DNA of 64,000 nucleotides from Butyrivibrio sp. (GTDB lineage Bacteria > Bacillota > Clostridia > Lachnospirales > Lachnospiraceae), in contig NZ_JAFRGN010000013.1 in the NCBI RefSeq assembly GCF_017433805.1, forward strand, positions 310,001-374,000. The letters run 5' to 3'. Made by a program: the position numbers and the translations under genes. Below the pieces are notes generated by a model. It was not told the origin of the DNA and made no database searches. It saw only the letters and a program-made list of their open reading frames with translations. Shown piece after piece: positions 17,258-27,431 of the stretch. Each line of letters begins with the position of its first letter. Within the stretch, counting starts at the first letter, position 1.

Positions 17258-18952
17258 TTACTTTGTATATAAAATTATTGAATCATTTTCATATTGAATG
17301 TGCATAGTATCGAGATATTCCCAGTTAATCGTCTCATACACCTGATAAAACCTTGATAAATACTCTCCACTATATTCCGGATCCATCATATTCCTATCGA
17401 GAATAACTACATCGCATCCGGCTACATCTGTTTTATCACAATCTATTCCAAAAGCAAAATTCAAAAGATAATCCTGATCTATATCAAGTACACAAGGATT
17501 TTTCCTGTATGCTATATCAGCTATGTACATCGCATTCAGAATATCGTTTTCTCTAGTATCTGCCTGGGAAGTATATGCCTTATCTCCAAGTCTCAAAATA
17601 AAGCACAGCATTATGAGAACAACAGGTAAATACACGCCTATTCCGTCATACCATTTGCCTGTACCTTTGACATATTCGTTCTCATTATGTGTAACTGCCT
17701 GTTTGCCATCTGATACAAAATATTTGTTATAAATCCTGACAGTAACATTTGTTAGCTTCTCAAATGTTGAGCATACACATATTGTCATGATAAAAGAGCC
17801 ATAGCCAAATCCGCGAAGTGAAGGCAGATTATGTGTGCTGATAAGAACCAATACAATGTATCCTATGTTGATAATAGCCATAAGGTTAAGGACTGTTCTG
17901 CTATATTCAAAGTGTCTCACGCACTCAGTGATCATAATAGCAAGGCCACTTATGATAAAGCCAAGTAGTATAAGCCACATTCCAGGTATCATATAGTTTA
18001 ACAGATCCACCAGCCACATAAGGAACATATCTCTGAAAAGATCAACGTCGCCAACGCTTATTCTGCGTTGATCGGCCATGTACTGAATACCAGTCCCAAG
18101 AGCCTGCACAGGGTTCCTGATAAGGACCGTCATATCCGCATCTCCAAAGAACTGCGAACCTTCTGTCATTACCAGCTCTCTTGCTCCGACCATAAGCCAG
18201 ATAACTGTATATAATACGAGGCAGGCAAATATACTGACTCCAATGGAAGCTATAAAACTGTTAAGCTTCCTAAGATAAATGTTCTCGGCATCACTTGCAT
18301 ATAGCTTCCTGATTCTGAAGCCATTTATAAAAAGATATACAAGCGCCGTAAGGCAAAGAGGTATAGCCCAGTAAATACTGCTGGGAGTCGTATACACACC
18401 ATAGACAATGCTGATCACAAAGGTAACTGTATATAGCTTTTTGGATTCTCCGGATTTACATATTTCTGTAACACAGTAAAAAGAAAGCAAAAAGCAAAAC
18501 GTAGCCAATGTATAGCCTCTTCCCTGCACAGCAAAATCACTTACAACCTGCATTGAAGCATATAAAACCATCGCTCCCAAAGGCATTGCATGAGTAAAAT
18601 ACCTGTTACAAATCCTATACACCATTATCAGATTACTGATTGCACAGATATATGAAACACCTCTAAGACCAATGTAGTTATTACCAAAATAGTTCAAAAA
18701 AGCTGATAAAACTGAATAGCCTACATGGTTGTTAGGCGACGGCCAATTAATTGCTGAATATAAAGGCCCGTTATTTATGAAAAGAAAAAAGCTCTCAAGT
18801 TCCTCATGCTGCGGAGTTATAACAAACATTCTCCACATATAATAGGCAGCCATTCCAATAACAAACAGCGTTGCAGCCATTGTCTCAGGATCATGTGGAA
18901 GTAACTCATATACTTTCTTTTCAGTTTTAGCAATTAGTAATTCTTCCTGCAA
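17258..18952 (-). CDS. Multi-pass membrane protein, GT-C glycosyltransferase-like
   Basis: This 564-aa protein has about ten or more hydrophobic segments from residue 28 ([20 protein letters not shown]) to about 490, and an extracytoplasmic-looking C-terminal part (about 490-564). The topology resembles GT-C (PMT/ArnT-like) enzymes that use lipid-linked sugars. The first outer loop contains [12 protein letters not shown], where acidic residues often sit in that superfamily. Other parts recall gtrII/Wzy-like proteins, so glycosyltransferase is only a likely assignment. The start is probably TTG 18952, inside the end of leuB with GGGAG just upstream; the genes overlap by 26 bases, implying translational coupling. 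It sits between leuB and ilvD, where no membrane protein is expected. Confidence 0.65.
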   Translation of the reverse strand: MQEELLIAKTEKKVYELLPHDPETMAATLFVIGMAAYYMWRMFVITPQHEELESFFLFINNGPLYSAINWPSPNNHVGYSVLSAFLNYFGNNYIGLRGVSYICAISNLIMVYRICNRYFTHAMPLGAMVLYASMQVVSDFAVQGRGYTLATFCFLLSFYCVTEICKSGESKKLYTVTFVISIVYGVYTTPSSIYWAIPLCLTALVYLFINGFRIRKLYASDAENIYLRKLNSFIASIGVSIFACLVLYTVIWLMVGARELVMTEGSQFFGDADMTVLIRNPVQALGTGIQYMADQRRISVGDVDLFRDMFLMWLVDLLNYMIPGMWLILLGFIISGLAIMITECVRHFEYSRTVLNLMAIINIGYIVLVLISTHNLPSLRGFGYGSFIMTICVCSTFEKLTNVTVRIYNKYFVSDGKQAVTHNENEYVKGTGKWYDGIGVYLPVVLIMLCFILRLGDKAYTSQADTRENDILNAMYIADIAYRKNPCVLDIDQDYLLNFAFGIDCDKTDVAGCDVVILDRNMMDPEYSGEYLSRFYQVYETINWEYLDTMHIQYENDSIILYTK

Positions 18953-20030
18953 TTAAATCTCCCATCTGGTTACAGGAAGTCTTGGTAAACTTATCTTCCT
19001 GTCCCTTAGGCATCAAGTCTATACTGCGATAGCCATCTTTAAGTATTTCTTTAACTGCTCTTTCTATTGAATCAGCTTCCTTATCAAGATTAAAGGAATA
19101 TCTGAGCATCATGGCAGCTGAAAGAATAGTTGCTATAGGATTAGCAATGTTCTGACCAGCAATATCAGGAGCACTTCCGTGGCTTGGCTCATACAGGCCA
19201 AAGCTAGTATCGTTGAGTGATGCACTTGGAAGCATTCCGATTGAGCCTGTGATCATGCTGGCTTCATCAGACAAAATATCACCGAACATATTCTCAGTAA
19301 GCACTACATCAAACTGAGATGGATCTTTAACAAGCTGCATAGCACAGTTATCAACCAGCATATGCTCAAGTGTTACATCTGGATAATCCTCGGCAACCTC
19401 TTCTACAACCTTTCTCCAAAGTCTGGAGGAATCAAGCACATTAGCCTTGTCTACACTAATAACACTCTTTCTGCGCTTTCTGGCCACCTCAAAAGCCTTG
19501 ATGGCGATTCTTCTGATCTCACTTTCCTTGTAGACAAGTGTATCAGTTGCAACCAGCTCTCCATCAACCTCTACAGTCTGTCTGTCTCCAAAATAAAGAC
19601 CGCCAGTAAGTTCTCTCATAATGAGCATATCAAAGCCCTTGTCACCAGTAGCCTCTTTTAGAGGACATGCATCCTTAAGCTCAGGATAAAGATATGCCGG
19701 ACGTAAATTAGCAAAAAGATTAAGTGATTTACGAAGCTTAAGTAGTCCAGCTTCAGGACGAAGATTAGGAGGAAGCTTGTACCATGGTGATGTAGATGTG
19801 TTACCACCAATAGATCCCATAAGAACTGCATCTGCGGATTTAGCATCTGCTATAGCCTGATCTGTAAGAGGCTCTCCACAGGCATCAATAGAACATCCAC
19901 CCATCAAAATGTCTTTGTAAACAATCTCGTGTCCAAATACTTCACATACTTTATCAAGAACCTTCTTGGCTTCTGTGACAATCTCTGGCCCGATTCCATC
20001 CCCTGGAATGCAGGTTACATTCATCTTCAT
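18927..20030 (-). CDS. leuB: 3-isopropylmalate dehydrogenase
   Basis: This 367-aa protein opens MKMNVTCIPGDGIGPEIV. It has the LRPEAGLLKLRKSLNLFANLRP substrate loop, the MRELTGGLYFG motif and TENMFGDILSDEASM with metal-binding Asp residues. YEPSHGSAPDIAGQNIANP, near the C-terminus, is the NAD-specific family signature. It oxidises 3-isopropylmalate in leucine synthesis. An AGGAGGAG site precedes ATG 20030. The 3' end overlaps the next gene by 26 bases. It heads the leuB - membrane protein - ilvD - ilvB run; leuA, leuC and leuD are not in the window. Confidence 0.97.
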   Translation of the reverse strand: MKMNVTCIPGDGIGPEIVTEAKKVLDKVCEVFGHEIVYKDILMGGCSIDACGEPLTDQAIADAKSADAVLMGSIGGNTSTSPWYKLPPNLRPEAGLLKLRKSLNLFANLRPAYLYPELKDACPLKEATGDKGFDMLIMRELTGGLYFGDRQTVEVDGELVATDTLVYKESEIRRIAIKAFEVARKRRKSVISVDKANVLDSSRLWRKVVEEVAEDYPDVTLEHMLVDNCAMQLVKDPSQFDVVLTENMFGDILSDEASMITGSIGMLPSASLNDTSFGLYEPSHGSAPDIAGQNIANPIATILSAAMMLRYSFNLDKEADSIERAVKEILKDGYRSIDLMPKGQEDKFTKTSCNQMGDLIAGRITNC

Positions 20031-20074
20031 AACTTTTTCTCCTCCTAAAATTTTGCCACGTCATAAATTTAAAG

Positions 20075-20087
20075 TGTAACAGTGACA
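20075..20087. promoter_or_regulatory. Possible operator palindrome upstream of leuB
   Basis: TGTAACAGTGACA reads as TGTnACnGTnACA on both strands. It lies 45 bases upstream of the leuB start, just after a TTGAAA that could be a -35 box on the minus strand. One site only, so weak evidence for a regulator. Confidence 0.3.
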
Positions 20088-20093
20088 TTTTTT

Positions 20094-20125
20094 CAAAAAA
20101 ACCTGATTGGAGCAAACCAACCAGG
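20094..20125 (-). terminator. Rho-independent terminator after yajC
   Basis: On the minus strand CCTGGTTGG and CCAATCAGG form a nine-pair stem with a six-base loop, followed by seven T. It lies 24 bases after the yajC stop and separates tgt-yajC from leuB. Confidence 0.85.
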
Positions 20126-20148
20126 CTTTAATTCGCATACAAATCTAA

Positions 20149-20502
20149 TTACTTCTTCTTAGAATCTGTAGATTCTGAATTTGTAACGATTGCATCCTCA
20201 GGCTTCTCAACCTCTACAATAGCTTCCTTGTACATAGGAATACGGCAGTTCTTGTTGTTACCAAACTCAACGATAACCATGTCATCTGTGATATCAAGAA
20301 TAACACCTACGAAACCACCAGTAGTTCTAACGCTATCTCCTACAGCGAGTGAAGCAAGTGTCTGAGCCTTCTGCTTCTGCTCTTTCCTCTGAGGACGGAT
20401 CATAATGAAATATAAGAATCCGAATAAAACAACGTAAATAGCAATGATAAACAATGTGTTAACTGAAGAAGCAGCTGCTTCTGAAGTCAAAAGTAAACCC
20501 AT
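20149..20502 (-). CDS. yajC: Preprotein translocase subunit YajC
   Basis: This 117-aa protein has one N-terminal membrane helix (TLFIIAIYVVLFGFLYFIMI) followed by the hallmark RPQRKEQK and a small basic-acidic domain with VGDSVRTTGGFVGVI. YajC associates with SecDF-YidC in the membrane. ATG 20502 is chosen because TTGGAGGATGTT lies directly upstream; the frame starting at TTG 20514 overlaps the ribosome site. It follows tgt by 69 bases, the usual tgt-yajC order, and is followed by a terminator. Confidence 0.93.
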   Translation of the reverse strand: MGLLLTSEAAASSVNTLFIIAIYVVLFGFLYFIMIRPQRKEQKQKAQTLASLAVGDSVRTTGGFVGVILDITDDMVIVEFGNNKNCRIPMYKEAIVEVEKPEDAIVTNSESTDSKKK

Positions 20503-20571
20503 AACATCCTCCAAACAAAAATATAATATACCAAACCATATTACTAAATAGCTGTAGAAAATTCAAGTAGA

Positions 20572-21753
20572 TTATCCTTTTCTCCAGTTCTTATCAATAT
20601 TGGCATATTCTTTATTATTAACGCTGTCAAACTCCTGCATTCCATAGAGCTTGTTCTTCTTGTACTCCTGGAATCTTCCAGCATCAATAGCATCTCTGAT
20701 TTCTTCCATCATATGGTTATAGAAATAGAGATTATGAAGTACGCAAAGTCTTAGTCCCAGCATTTCTCCTGACTTAAGAAGATGTCTGATATAAGCCTTG
20801 GAGTAACGTCTGCAGGCTGGGCACTGACAACCTTCCTCAATAGGAGTATCATCAAGCTCATATCTGGCATTCATAAGATTAATGTGACCTCTATTGGTAT
20901 AGAGATGACCGTGGCGGCCATTTCTACTAGGATATACACAGTCAAAGAAGTCAACGCCTCTTTCAACAGCTTCCAGAATATTGGCTGGTGTTCCTACTCC
21001 CATCAGGTATGTTGGCTTCTCACCAGGAAGGTAAGGTACTACAGTCTCAAGCACGTGGTACATCTCCTCATGTGACTCACCTACAGCAAGTCCGCCAACA
21101 GCATAGCCATCAAGATCCATATCGCTGATTCTCTTGGCATGCTCTATTCTGATATCATCAAATATCGCACCCTGATTGATTCCAAAGAGCATCTGATCAT
21201 GGTTGACCGTATATTCAAGGCCATTGAGCCTGTCCATTTCTCTTTTACATCTCTCAAGCCATCTTGTTGTTCTGTCTACAGACATCTGTACATATTCATG
21301 CTCAGCCTTGGCTGAAGGACACTCATCAAATGCCATGGCGATTGTAGAACCTAAATGAGACTGGATACGCATACTCTCCTCGGGTCCCATGAACAGCTTG
21401 TGTCCATCAATATGAGAATGGAAATATACACCTTCTTCTTTGATTCGTCTGGTTTTGGCAAGAGAAAAGACCTGGAATCCGCCGGAATCTGTCAGAATAG
21501 GCTTGTTGCATGACATAAACTTATGCAATCCACCCATACGATAGACTACGTCATCACCTGGTCTCAAATGCAAATGATATGTATTAGAAAGAACGACCTG
21601 AGTTCCAATGCCCTCAAGGTCTTCTGTAGATACTCCGCCCTTTATAGCTGCTACAGTTGCAACGTTCATAAATACTGGTGTCTGAACAACGCCATGAACA
21701 GTTGTGAACTTAGCTCTTTTGGCACTACCATCTTTTTTAAGAATTTTGTACAT
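20572..21753 (-). CDS. tgt: Queuine tRNA-ribosyltransferase (tRNA-guanine transglycosylase)
   Basis: This 393-aa enzyme contains TDSGGFQVFSLAK with a catalytic Asp, GGLAVGE, and VFDCVYPSRNGRHG-like (FFDCVYPSRNGRHG) with the nucleophile Asp. The zinc site is CQCPACRRYSKAYIRHL, with a later His. It exchanges guanine 34 for preQ1 in GUN-anticodon tRNAs. The length and motifs are complete. It lies upstream of yajC on the same strand. The ribosome site is weak (AGAGG about 14 bases before ATG 21753). Confidence 0.97.
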   Translation of the reverse strand: MYKILKKDGSAKRAKFTTVHGVVQTPVFMNVATVAAIKGGVSTEDLEGIGTQVVLSNTYHLHLRPGDDVVYRMGGLHKFMSCNKPILTDSGGFQVFSLAKTRRIKEEGVYFHSHIDGHKLFMGPEESMRIQSHLGSTIAMAFDECPSAKAEHEYVQMSVDRTTRWLERCKREMDRLNGLEYTVNHDQMLFGINQGAIFDDIRIEHAKRISDMDLDGYAVGGLAVGESHEEMYHVLETVVPYLPGEKPTYLMGVGTPANILEAVERGVDFFDCVYPSRNGRHGHLYTNRGHINLMNARYELDDTPIEEGCQCPACRRYSKAYIRHLLKSGEMLGLRLCVLHNLYFYNHMMEEIRDAIDAGRFQEYKKNKLYGMQEFDSVNNKEYANIDKNWRKG

Positions 21754-21802
21754 AGATAAAAATAACCTCTGGATTTAAATAATATCACAGGAAGACGGGC
21801 AT

Positions 21803-22927
21803 TTACTCAACGTAATTGCTCCAGAACTCTTCCAAGCACATACCATTTTGAGCCATAATCGTTGCTGCGTCAACTCCAACATATCTAAAGTGCCAGGGCT
21901 CGAACTCTATGCTGGTAATCTCTTCTTTACCAGCTGGATATCTTAGTACAAATCCGTATCTGTAGCTGTTTTCTGCAAGCCACTTACCGGCAGCAGTATT
22001 ACCAAAGCCTTCATCAAGGCTTGAATAACCATCTGTAATAATATCGATAGCAAGACCAACCTGATGCTCAGAAGAACCAGGAACAGTAACTGCCTGAGAA
22101 GCCAGGTTGTAGGCATCCATGTAGGACATTCCGCCGTCCATGTATCTGTTTACCTTATTTGTAAACAGCATTGTCTGTCTCTCCATATCTCTGTAAGGAG
22201 AACAGATAATCAGGCTCACACCATCGTTTCTGGCTGCCTTCATCATATCAAGAAGTGGCTGGATGATTCTATCATCACATCTCATGCTGCCACTGATTGT
22301 TCCAAGCGGGAATTCATAGTCCTCAGGAATTGGATGCTGCTTGTTGACAAGCATAATCTTCCAATCTCCCTTAGTAAAAGAAATCTCGGAAAGCCCTTCT
22401 GTTCCAAGAGCAACTTCTTCATCACTTATTGTGATCTCTGACTCATCTGTCAGTTCACCAGCCTCAAGAATGTCATCAAGAGAAAGCTGATTGTCCATAT
22501 TAAGATGGTCAGCCTCTGTAACATCTGGATTAACAATTTCCTGGGATTCAATAAGGACCTCTGAATCAAGCTCTACCTGCTCGGCAAGCTCAGCGTCAGA
22601 TTCCGCTATCTCTTCCTGAGAAATAATCACAGCACTATCAGATACAGCTTCTTCGTGACTGATATCAGAGTCAAAGCTGATATTAAGTGACATTGCTGGA
22701 TATGAAAAGCTACTACTGGAAATAAAAAATAGGATAATACAAGCCAGACAGGTAAATCTCTTGACATTCCTGTAGAAATAAAACGCAACATTATATGTAA
22801 ATATAGCCAAAAAAGCATAAATCAACCCAAGAAAAGAAAGATGTTTGTGCTTCCTGTTAAACATCCCTACTTTCGTAATGGTCTTCTCTTTATAGGTGAT
22901 CTTCTTTTGTAAATTGCTGGCATTCAT
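21803..22927 (-). CDS. VanY-family D-alanyl-D-alanine carboxypeptidase, membrane-anchored
   Basis: This 374-aa protein has two N-terminal hydrophobic segments (about residues 31-52 and 58-78), an acidic Glu/Asp-rich spacer (about 80-180) and a C-terminal peptidase M15/VanY domain. The zinc-site motifs SEHQVGLAID and EFEPWHFRYVG are both present, as is SPYRDMERQ. It should trim the terminal D-Ala from peptidoglycan stem peptides outside the membrane. The acidic spacer is probably a flexible linker. ATG 22927 has a GAGGGG site. It is transcribed away from aroC; a TATAAT box on the minus strand at 22983-22988 could serve it. Confidence 0.92.
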   Translation of the reverse strand: MNASNLQKKITYKEKTITKVGMFNRKHKHLSFLGLIYAFLAIFTYNVAFYFYRNVKRFTCLACIILFFISSSSFSYPAMSLNISFDSDISHEEAVSDSAVIISQEEIAESDAELAEQVELDSEVLIESQEIVNPDVTEADHLNMDNQLSLDDILEAGELTDESEITISDEEVALGTEGLSEISFTKGDWKIMLVNKQHPIPEDYEFPLGTISGSMRCDDRIIQPLLDMMKAARNDGVSLIICSPYRDMERQTMLFTNKVNRYMDGGMSYMDAYNLASQAVTVPGSSEHQVGLAIDIITDGYSSLDEGFGNTAAGKWLAENSYRYGFVLRYPAGKEEITSIEFEPWHFRYVGVDAATIMAQNGMCLEEFWSNYVE

Positions 22928-23024
22928 ATCGGAAATCCCCTCTTATTTCAGATACTGTGCACTAAATCGAACTATAGAATTGATTATATAACGTTTTCAC
23001 AAAAAATTCACCATTTATTTTTTT

Positions 23025-23051
23025 GGTCCTAGGGGACGGGGTTTGTGGTCC
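23025..23051. repeat. Short GC-rich REP-like palindromic element
   Basis: In otherwise AT-rich sequence there is a G-rich block with three alternating complementary units: GGTCC (23025-23029), GGAC (23034-23037) and GGTCC (23047-23051). The central GGAC can pair with either flank. The GGGGACGG core resembles short extragenic palindromes that I recall from Clostridia, but I cannot search for other copies. Confidence 0.4.
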
Positions 23052-23059
23052 ATTTTAAA

Positions 23060-23090
23060 TTGAATAGTTTATTATTCAAAGACATATGAT
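23060..23090 (+). promoter_or_regulatory. aroC promoter region with inverted repeat
   Basis: TTGAATA (23060-23066) and TATTCAA (23073-23079) form a perfect seven-base inverted repeat. TTGAAT could serve as -35, with TATGAT at 23085-23090 as -10 (19-base spacing, longer than ideal). The repeat could be an operator for aroC. No regulator is identified. Confidence 0.4.
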
Positions 23091-23135
23091 AAAATAGTTG
23101 ATAAATACTAGATTTTTAAAGAAACGAGGCCGCTT

Positions 23136-24239
23136 ATGTCAGGATCCATCACAGGTAAGAACATTCAGATTTCCACATGGGGCGAATCTCACGGCAAAGC
23201 ACTTGGAGTTGTCGTAGATGGCTTCCCAGCCGGAATGGAAATAAACGAAGAAGACATCCAGAAATTCCTCGATAGGAGAAAACCTGGAACATCTCCTGCT
23301 ACTACTCCACGTAAGGAAGATGATCTTGTAGAGATTCTATCTGGTGTATTTGAAGGTAGGACCACAGGAACACCTATTTCCATGATTGTCAGAAATACCT
23401 CTCAGAAATCCTCTGACTACAGCGAGATTGCTCAGTATTATAGGCCTGGGCATGCTGATTATGGCTTTGATGCCAAATATGGCTTTAGGGATTATAGAGG
23501 CGGCGGACGCTCATCTGGCCGAGAGACAATAGGCCGAGTAGCTGCCGGTGCTCTTTGTTCCAAGCTTCTGTCCCAGATGGGAATTGAAGTTACTGCTTAT
23601 ACAAGAGCAATCGGAAGTGTTGAGATTGATTATTCTAAATTCGATAAAGCTTCTATTCTAGCCAATCCAACAGCAATGCCTGATTCAGATGCTGATAAAA
23701 AGGCTATGGAGCTAATTCAGCAGGCTCGAGCTAATGAAGACTCAATTGGTGGAATCATCGAATGTGTTATAAAGGGAGTTCCAGCCGGTGTTGGCGAACC
23801 TGTTTTTGATAAGCTTGACGCATGCCTTTCTAAGGCAGTTATGAGTATAGGTGCTGTAAAGGCTGTAGAAATCGGCGATGGAACCCTTGTATCAACCTAC
23901 CATGGCTCTGATAATAATGACCCATTTATAATAAATGATGGCGTTGTTTCCAAAGAAACCAACCATTCCGGAGGAATCCTCGGTGGAATCTCAGACGGAA
24001 CAGATATCATTGTAAGAGCTTATGTTAAGCCAACTCCCAGCATTGCCAGAACTCAGCATACTATAAATAAATCCGGCGAGAATATTGATATCAACATCCA
24101 CGGCCGTCACGATCCTGTGGTAGTTCCAAGAGCTGTCGTTGTCGTTGAGACCATGTGTGCTCACACAATTTTGGATCTGATGATATCCAATATGTCAGCA
24201 CAGGCTTCTAACATCGTAAACTTTTACAACAACAAATAA
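23136..24239 (+). CDS. aroC: Chorismate synthase
   Basis: This 367-aa protein starts [29 protein letters not shown], with the conserved GESHG. It has the FMN/EPSP-binding patterns [29 protein letters not shown] and [13 protein letters not shown], and near the C-terminus [16 protein letters not shown]. It converts EPSP to chorismate, the last step of the shikimate pathway, using reduced FMN. ATG 23136 has an AACGAGG site. It is monocistronic, divergent from the VanY gene and followed by a terminator. Confidence 0.97.
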   Translation: MSGSITGKNIQISTWGESHGKALGVVVDGFPAGMEINEEDIQKFLDRRKPGTSPATTPRKEDDLVEILSGVFEGRTTGTPISMIVRNTSQKSSDYSEIAQYYRPGHADYGFDAKYGFRDYRGGGRSSGRETIGRVAAGALCSKLLSQMGIEVTAYTRAIGSVEIDYSKFDKASILANPTAMPDSDADKKAMELIQQARANEDSIGGIIECVIKGVPAGVGEPVFDKLDACLSKAVMSIGAVKAVEIGDGTLVSTYHGSDNNDPFIINDGVVSKETNHSGGILGGISDGTDIIVRAYVKPTPSIARTQHTINKSGENIDINIHGRHDPVVVPRAVVVVETMCAHTILDLMISNMSAQASNIVNFYNNK

Positions 24240-24258
24240 TATAAGCAAGCATATAAAA

Positions 24259-24295
24259 AAAGATGTCTCTTTACACTTAGTAAAAAGACATCTTT
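24259..24295. terminator. Bidirectional terminator between aroC and the lactonase gene
   Basis: AAAGATGTCTCTTTAC and GTAAAAAGACATCTTT pair over 16 positions with one mismatch and a five-base loop. T-rich sequence follows on both strands. It lies between convergent genes. Confidence 0.85.
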
Positions 24296-24326
24296 TATTA
24301 TTCTCATCATCTTCTGATCCGATCTA

Positions 24327-25391
24327 TCAGCCTTCAAGCTTATGGAATACGATGCAGTTAGGTCTTGAAATAGGCATCTCAGGTCCATTCATTACCATTG
24401 TGCCCTTATCCATATCAACTGTGAAGAATGTCATAGTATCTGACTCGTGATTAAGTGATACAAGGTGCTTATTATCAGGGAAAAGAGCTGCATCCTTAGG
24501 ATACTCTCCTGCTACAGGAAGACATATCTTCTCTGTTAAAAGACCTGTTTCCTTATCTACCTTGAATACAAGAACATTGTTCTCACCAGCTGTTGAGCTA
24601 ACAAGGTAATTGTAATCCTCCGAGAAAGTCAGAGCTGAGCTTGCAACACCAATTGAATCTGATTCCTCTGAATTATTAACTGACTGGATCTTGTTGAACT
24701 CTGGATCACCGTCATTGTCTACGTACTCATAAACTTCTATGCCACACTTCTGTTCAAGGCATACATAGAGGAATCTACCATCCTTAGAAAACTGCATGTG
24801 TCTTGGTGAAGACTCCTGATCGCAGTGGATAACGTCAACTTCCTTGATCTTACCTGTCTCATGATCAAGCTTATAAACATTAACTCTGTCCATACCAAGG
24901 TCAGCAGCAAGAAGATACTTGTTATCCTTGGATACCTTGATGCACTGTACATGAGGTACATGGTTACGTCCAGCTGCTGTTCCAAGGCCCTTGTGATATC
25001 TCTCATCAGTGATCTCACCAATACTACCATCCTTATTAAGACGAAGGATTGTAACCTTACCATCATGATATCCAGCTGTCACAAGGAAATTATCCTCCTG
25101 ATCCTCATTGACATAACAGCCTCTCATACCATTGATAGAAGCTTCGTTCAAAAACTCAAGGCTTCCATCGGGAAGAATGTGATATGACTCAACACCTGCA
25201 TCTGTAATTGAATACAGAGTCTTATTGTCATGGGAAATTCCTATATAAGAAGAATTGGTAATCTCAACCTTCTGTTTCTCAGTGAGTCTACCATTTTTAA
25301 GATCTACATCATAAATTCTAATACCGTATTTAGTGCCAAGTCCTGAAGTATAACTGGACACATATGCAACATACTTGTCTTTTGCAGCCAT
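24327..25391 (-). CDS. Lactonase-fold beta-propeller protein (6-phosphogluconolactonase-like)
   Basis: The protein of about 354 aa starts MAAKDKYVAYVSSYTSGLGTKYGI and has the repeated blade pattern of the seven-bladed lactonase family (PF10282-type). Examples are GRNHVPHVQCIKVSKDNKYLLAADLGMDRVNVY, SSPRHMQFSKDGRFLYVCLE and the closing PNCIVFHKL. Some members are 6-phosphogluconolactonases (Pgl), but others have unknown substrates and no pentose phosphate gene is adjacent. ATG 25391 is chosen because AGGAGGAAGG lies seven bases upstream; the frame from 25430 reads through that site. It is convergent with aroC, with a terminator between. Confidence 0.85.
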   Translation of the reverse strand: MAAKDKYVAYVSSYTSGLGTKYGIRIYDVDLKNGRLTEKQKVEITNSSYIGISHDNKTLYSITDAGVESYHILPDGSLEFLNEASINGMRGCYVNEDQEDNFLVTAGYHDGKVTILRLNKDGSIGEITDERYHKGLGTAAGRNHVPHVQCIKVSKDNKYLLAADLGMDRVNVYKLDHETGKIKEVDVIHCDQESSPRHMQFSKDGRFLYVCLEQKCGIEVYEYVDNDGDPEFNKIQSVNNSEESDSIGVASSALTFSEDYNYLVSSTAGENNVLVFKVDKETGLLTEKICLPVAGEYPKDAALFPDNKHLVSLNHESDTMTFFTVDMDKGTMVMNGPEMPISRPNCIVFHKLEG

Positions 25392-25471
25392 CGTTGCCTT
25401 CCTCCTAGTAACAAATCCTATATATTTCACATTTTATCACACCAATATAAAACTTTAAATATAAAAAGTAT

Positions 25472-25499
25472 TTGACTCTGCATTATTCTTTATTACAAT
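25472..25499 (+). promoter_or_regulatory. Predicted sigma-A promoter for potABCD
   Basis: TTGACT (25472-25477) and TACAAT (25494-25499) are 16 bases apart, 47 bases before the potA start codon. Confidence 0.65.
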
Positions 25500-25545
25500 A
25501 AAGTAGATTGAATAAATATAAATATAAGTAGGAGAACTACACATA

Positions 25546-26619
25546 ATGAGCAAAGATCTGATTACTCTTGAGCACATTTCCAAGTCTTACGACGGTCAGC
25601 TGATACTGGATGACCTTAGTTTGTCAATTTACGAGAATTCTTTTGTTACCCTTTTAGGACCAAGTGGTTGTGGTAAAACTACTACTCTTAGAATTATAGG
25701 CGGTTTTGAGAAACCTGATCAGGGCCGTGTTATTTTTGATGGACAGGATATTACTAATCTTGCCCCTAACAAGAGACAGCTCAATACAGTATTCCAAAAA
25801 TATGCTCTTTTTACACATATGACTATCGCCGAGAATATAGCTTTTGGCCTTAAGATCAAGAATAAGTCTGACAGCTATATCAAGGACAAGATCAAATATG
25901 CTCTTAAGCTTGTAAACCTTGAGGGCTTTGAGAATCGTATGCCTGATTCCTTATCAGGTGGTCAGCAGCAGCGAATCGCCATTGCAAGAGCTATTGTTAA
26001 TGAGCCCAAGGTTCTTCTTTTGGATGAACCTCTTGGAGCTCTTGACCTTAAGATGCGTCAGGACATGCAGTATGAGCTTAAAAGACTCAAGGATGAGCTT
26101 GGTATCACCTTCATTTATGTTACACACGATCAGGAAGAAGCTCTTACAATGTCTGACCATATCGTAGTCATGAACCAGGGCTATATCCAGCAGGAAGGCT
26201 CTCCAGAGAAGATCTACAACGAGCCTGAAAATGCTTTTGTTGCTGACTTTATCGGCGACAGCAATATCATCAGATCAACCATGATCAGGGATGAGCTTGT
26301 AGAAATACTCGGTGCTAAATTTGCCTGCGTAGATAAGGGCTTTGGTGAGAACAAGCCTGTTGACGTTGTTATAAGACCTGAAGACGTTGAGCTTGTTGCT
26401 CCTGATGCCGGTACTATCAACGGTGTTGTAACAGGCCTTACCTTCAAGGGTGTTCACTATGAGATGGATGTAGAAGCAAACGGCTATGAATGGCTCGTTC
26501 ATTCAACTAAGCTTTCAGAAGTTGGAAGCAATGTTGGCATCAAGATAGATCCATTTAATATTCAGATCATGAATGTTCCTGCTTCTGAGGACGAGGAGGC
26601 AATCAGTGAAACTGTTTAA
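25546..26619 (+). CDS. potA: Spermidine/putrescine ABC transporter, ATP-binding protein
   Basis: This 357-aa ATPase contains Walker [11 protein letters not shown], the Q-loop region, the signature [15 protein letters not shown], Walker [12 protein letters not shown] and the switch His in [16 protein letters not shown]-terminal TOBE-like domain (about 235-345) follows. It powers polyamine uptake with the two permeases and binding protein encoded downstream. An AGGAG site precedes ATG 25546. Its 3' end overlaps potB by 14 bases. Confidence 0.96.
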   Translation: MSKDLITLEHISKSYDGQLILDDLSLSIYENSFVTLLGPSGCGKTTTLRIIGGFEKPDQGRVIFDGQDITNLAPNKRQLNTVFQKYALFTHMTIAENIAFGLKIKNKSDSYIKDKIKYALKLVNLEGFENRMPDSLSGGQQQRIAIARAIVNEPKVLLLDEPLGALDLKMRQDMQYELKRLKDELGITFIYVTHDQEEALTMSDHIVVMNQGYIQQEGSPEKIYNEPENAFVADFIGDSNIIRSTMIRDELVEILGAKFACVDKGFGENKPVDVVIRPEDVELVAPDAGTINGVVTGLTFKGVHYEMDVEANGYEWLVHSTKLSEVGSNVGIKIDPFNIQIMNVPASEDEEAISETV

Positions 26620-27430
26620 ATCTAAGCGTAGCGCAGGCCTTATGGCTTCTCCATATATAGCCTGGGCAATAATCTTTATAGTAGTGCCACTTTGTATGGT
26701 CTTTTACTATGGTTTAACCAGCGCTGATGGTGGCTTCACCTTTGATAACATAGCAACTATCATGAAGCCCGGATATATCAAGGCTCTTAAGAGATCCATT
26801 GTCCTTGCGATCATCAGTACTCTGGTATGCTTTTTATTGTCATACCCTCTTGGAATGATTCTTGCTTCCATGAAGCTTAAAAAGAATGCGTATATCGTCA
26901 CTCTTTTTATCCTTCCCATGTGGATGAACTTCCTTTTGAGGACACTTACATGGATGACCTTGCTGGAAGGAAAAGGTGTTATCAACACAATCCTTGAATT
27001 CCTGCATCTTCCAACGCTTAATATCATCAACACCAATGGTGCGATCGTTCTTGGTATGGTGTATAACTTCCTGCCATTTATGATTTTGCCAATTTATAAT
27101 GCCCTTAACAGAATTGATGAAAATGTTATTAACGCAGCAAGAGACCTCGGCGCTGGAACTGTTCAGACTTTCCTTCGCATAACTCTTCCACTGTCCATGC
27201 CTGGTATCCTTAGTGGTATCACAATGGTATTTATTCCTGCACTTACAACCTTTGCGATTTCTACAATGCTTGGAGGCTCCAAGATTCTTCTCATTGGTAA
27301 TATCATCGAGCAGGAATTCACACAGCTCTATGACTGGCATCTTGGAAGTGGTCTTTCAATAGTGCTCATGATTTTCATCATACTCAATATGATCATTGAG
27401 AATCTATCAGATAATGGAGGTAACAACTAA
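26606..27430 (+). CDS. potB: Spermidine/putrescine ABC transporter permease PotB
   Basis: This protein of about 274 aa has six predicted membrane helices and the cytoplasmic EAA-type loop ([26 protein letters not shown]) that contacts PotA. The likely start is GTG 26606, with GAGGAGG a few bases upstream inside the end of potA; the longer frame from 26573 begins in another gene's coding sequence. It pairs with PotC to form the membrane channel. The potC start is two bases after this gene. Confidence 0.95.
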   Translation: MKLFKSKRSAGLMASPYIAWAIIFIVVPLCMVFYYGLTSADGGFTFDNIATIMKPGYIKALKRSIVLAIISTLVCFLLSYPLGMILASMKLKKNAYIVTLFILPMWMNFLLRTLTWMTLLEGKGVINTILEFLHLPTLNIINTNGAIVLGMVYNFLPFMILPIYNALNRIDENVINAARDLGAGTVQTFLRITLPLSMPGILSGITMVFIPALTTFAISTMLGGSKILLIGNIIEQEFTQLYDWHLGSGLSIVLMIFIILNMIIENLSDNGGNN

Positions 27431-27431
27431 A

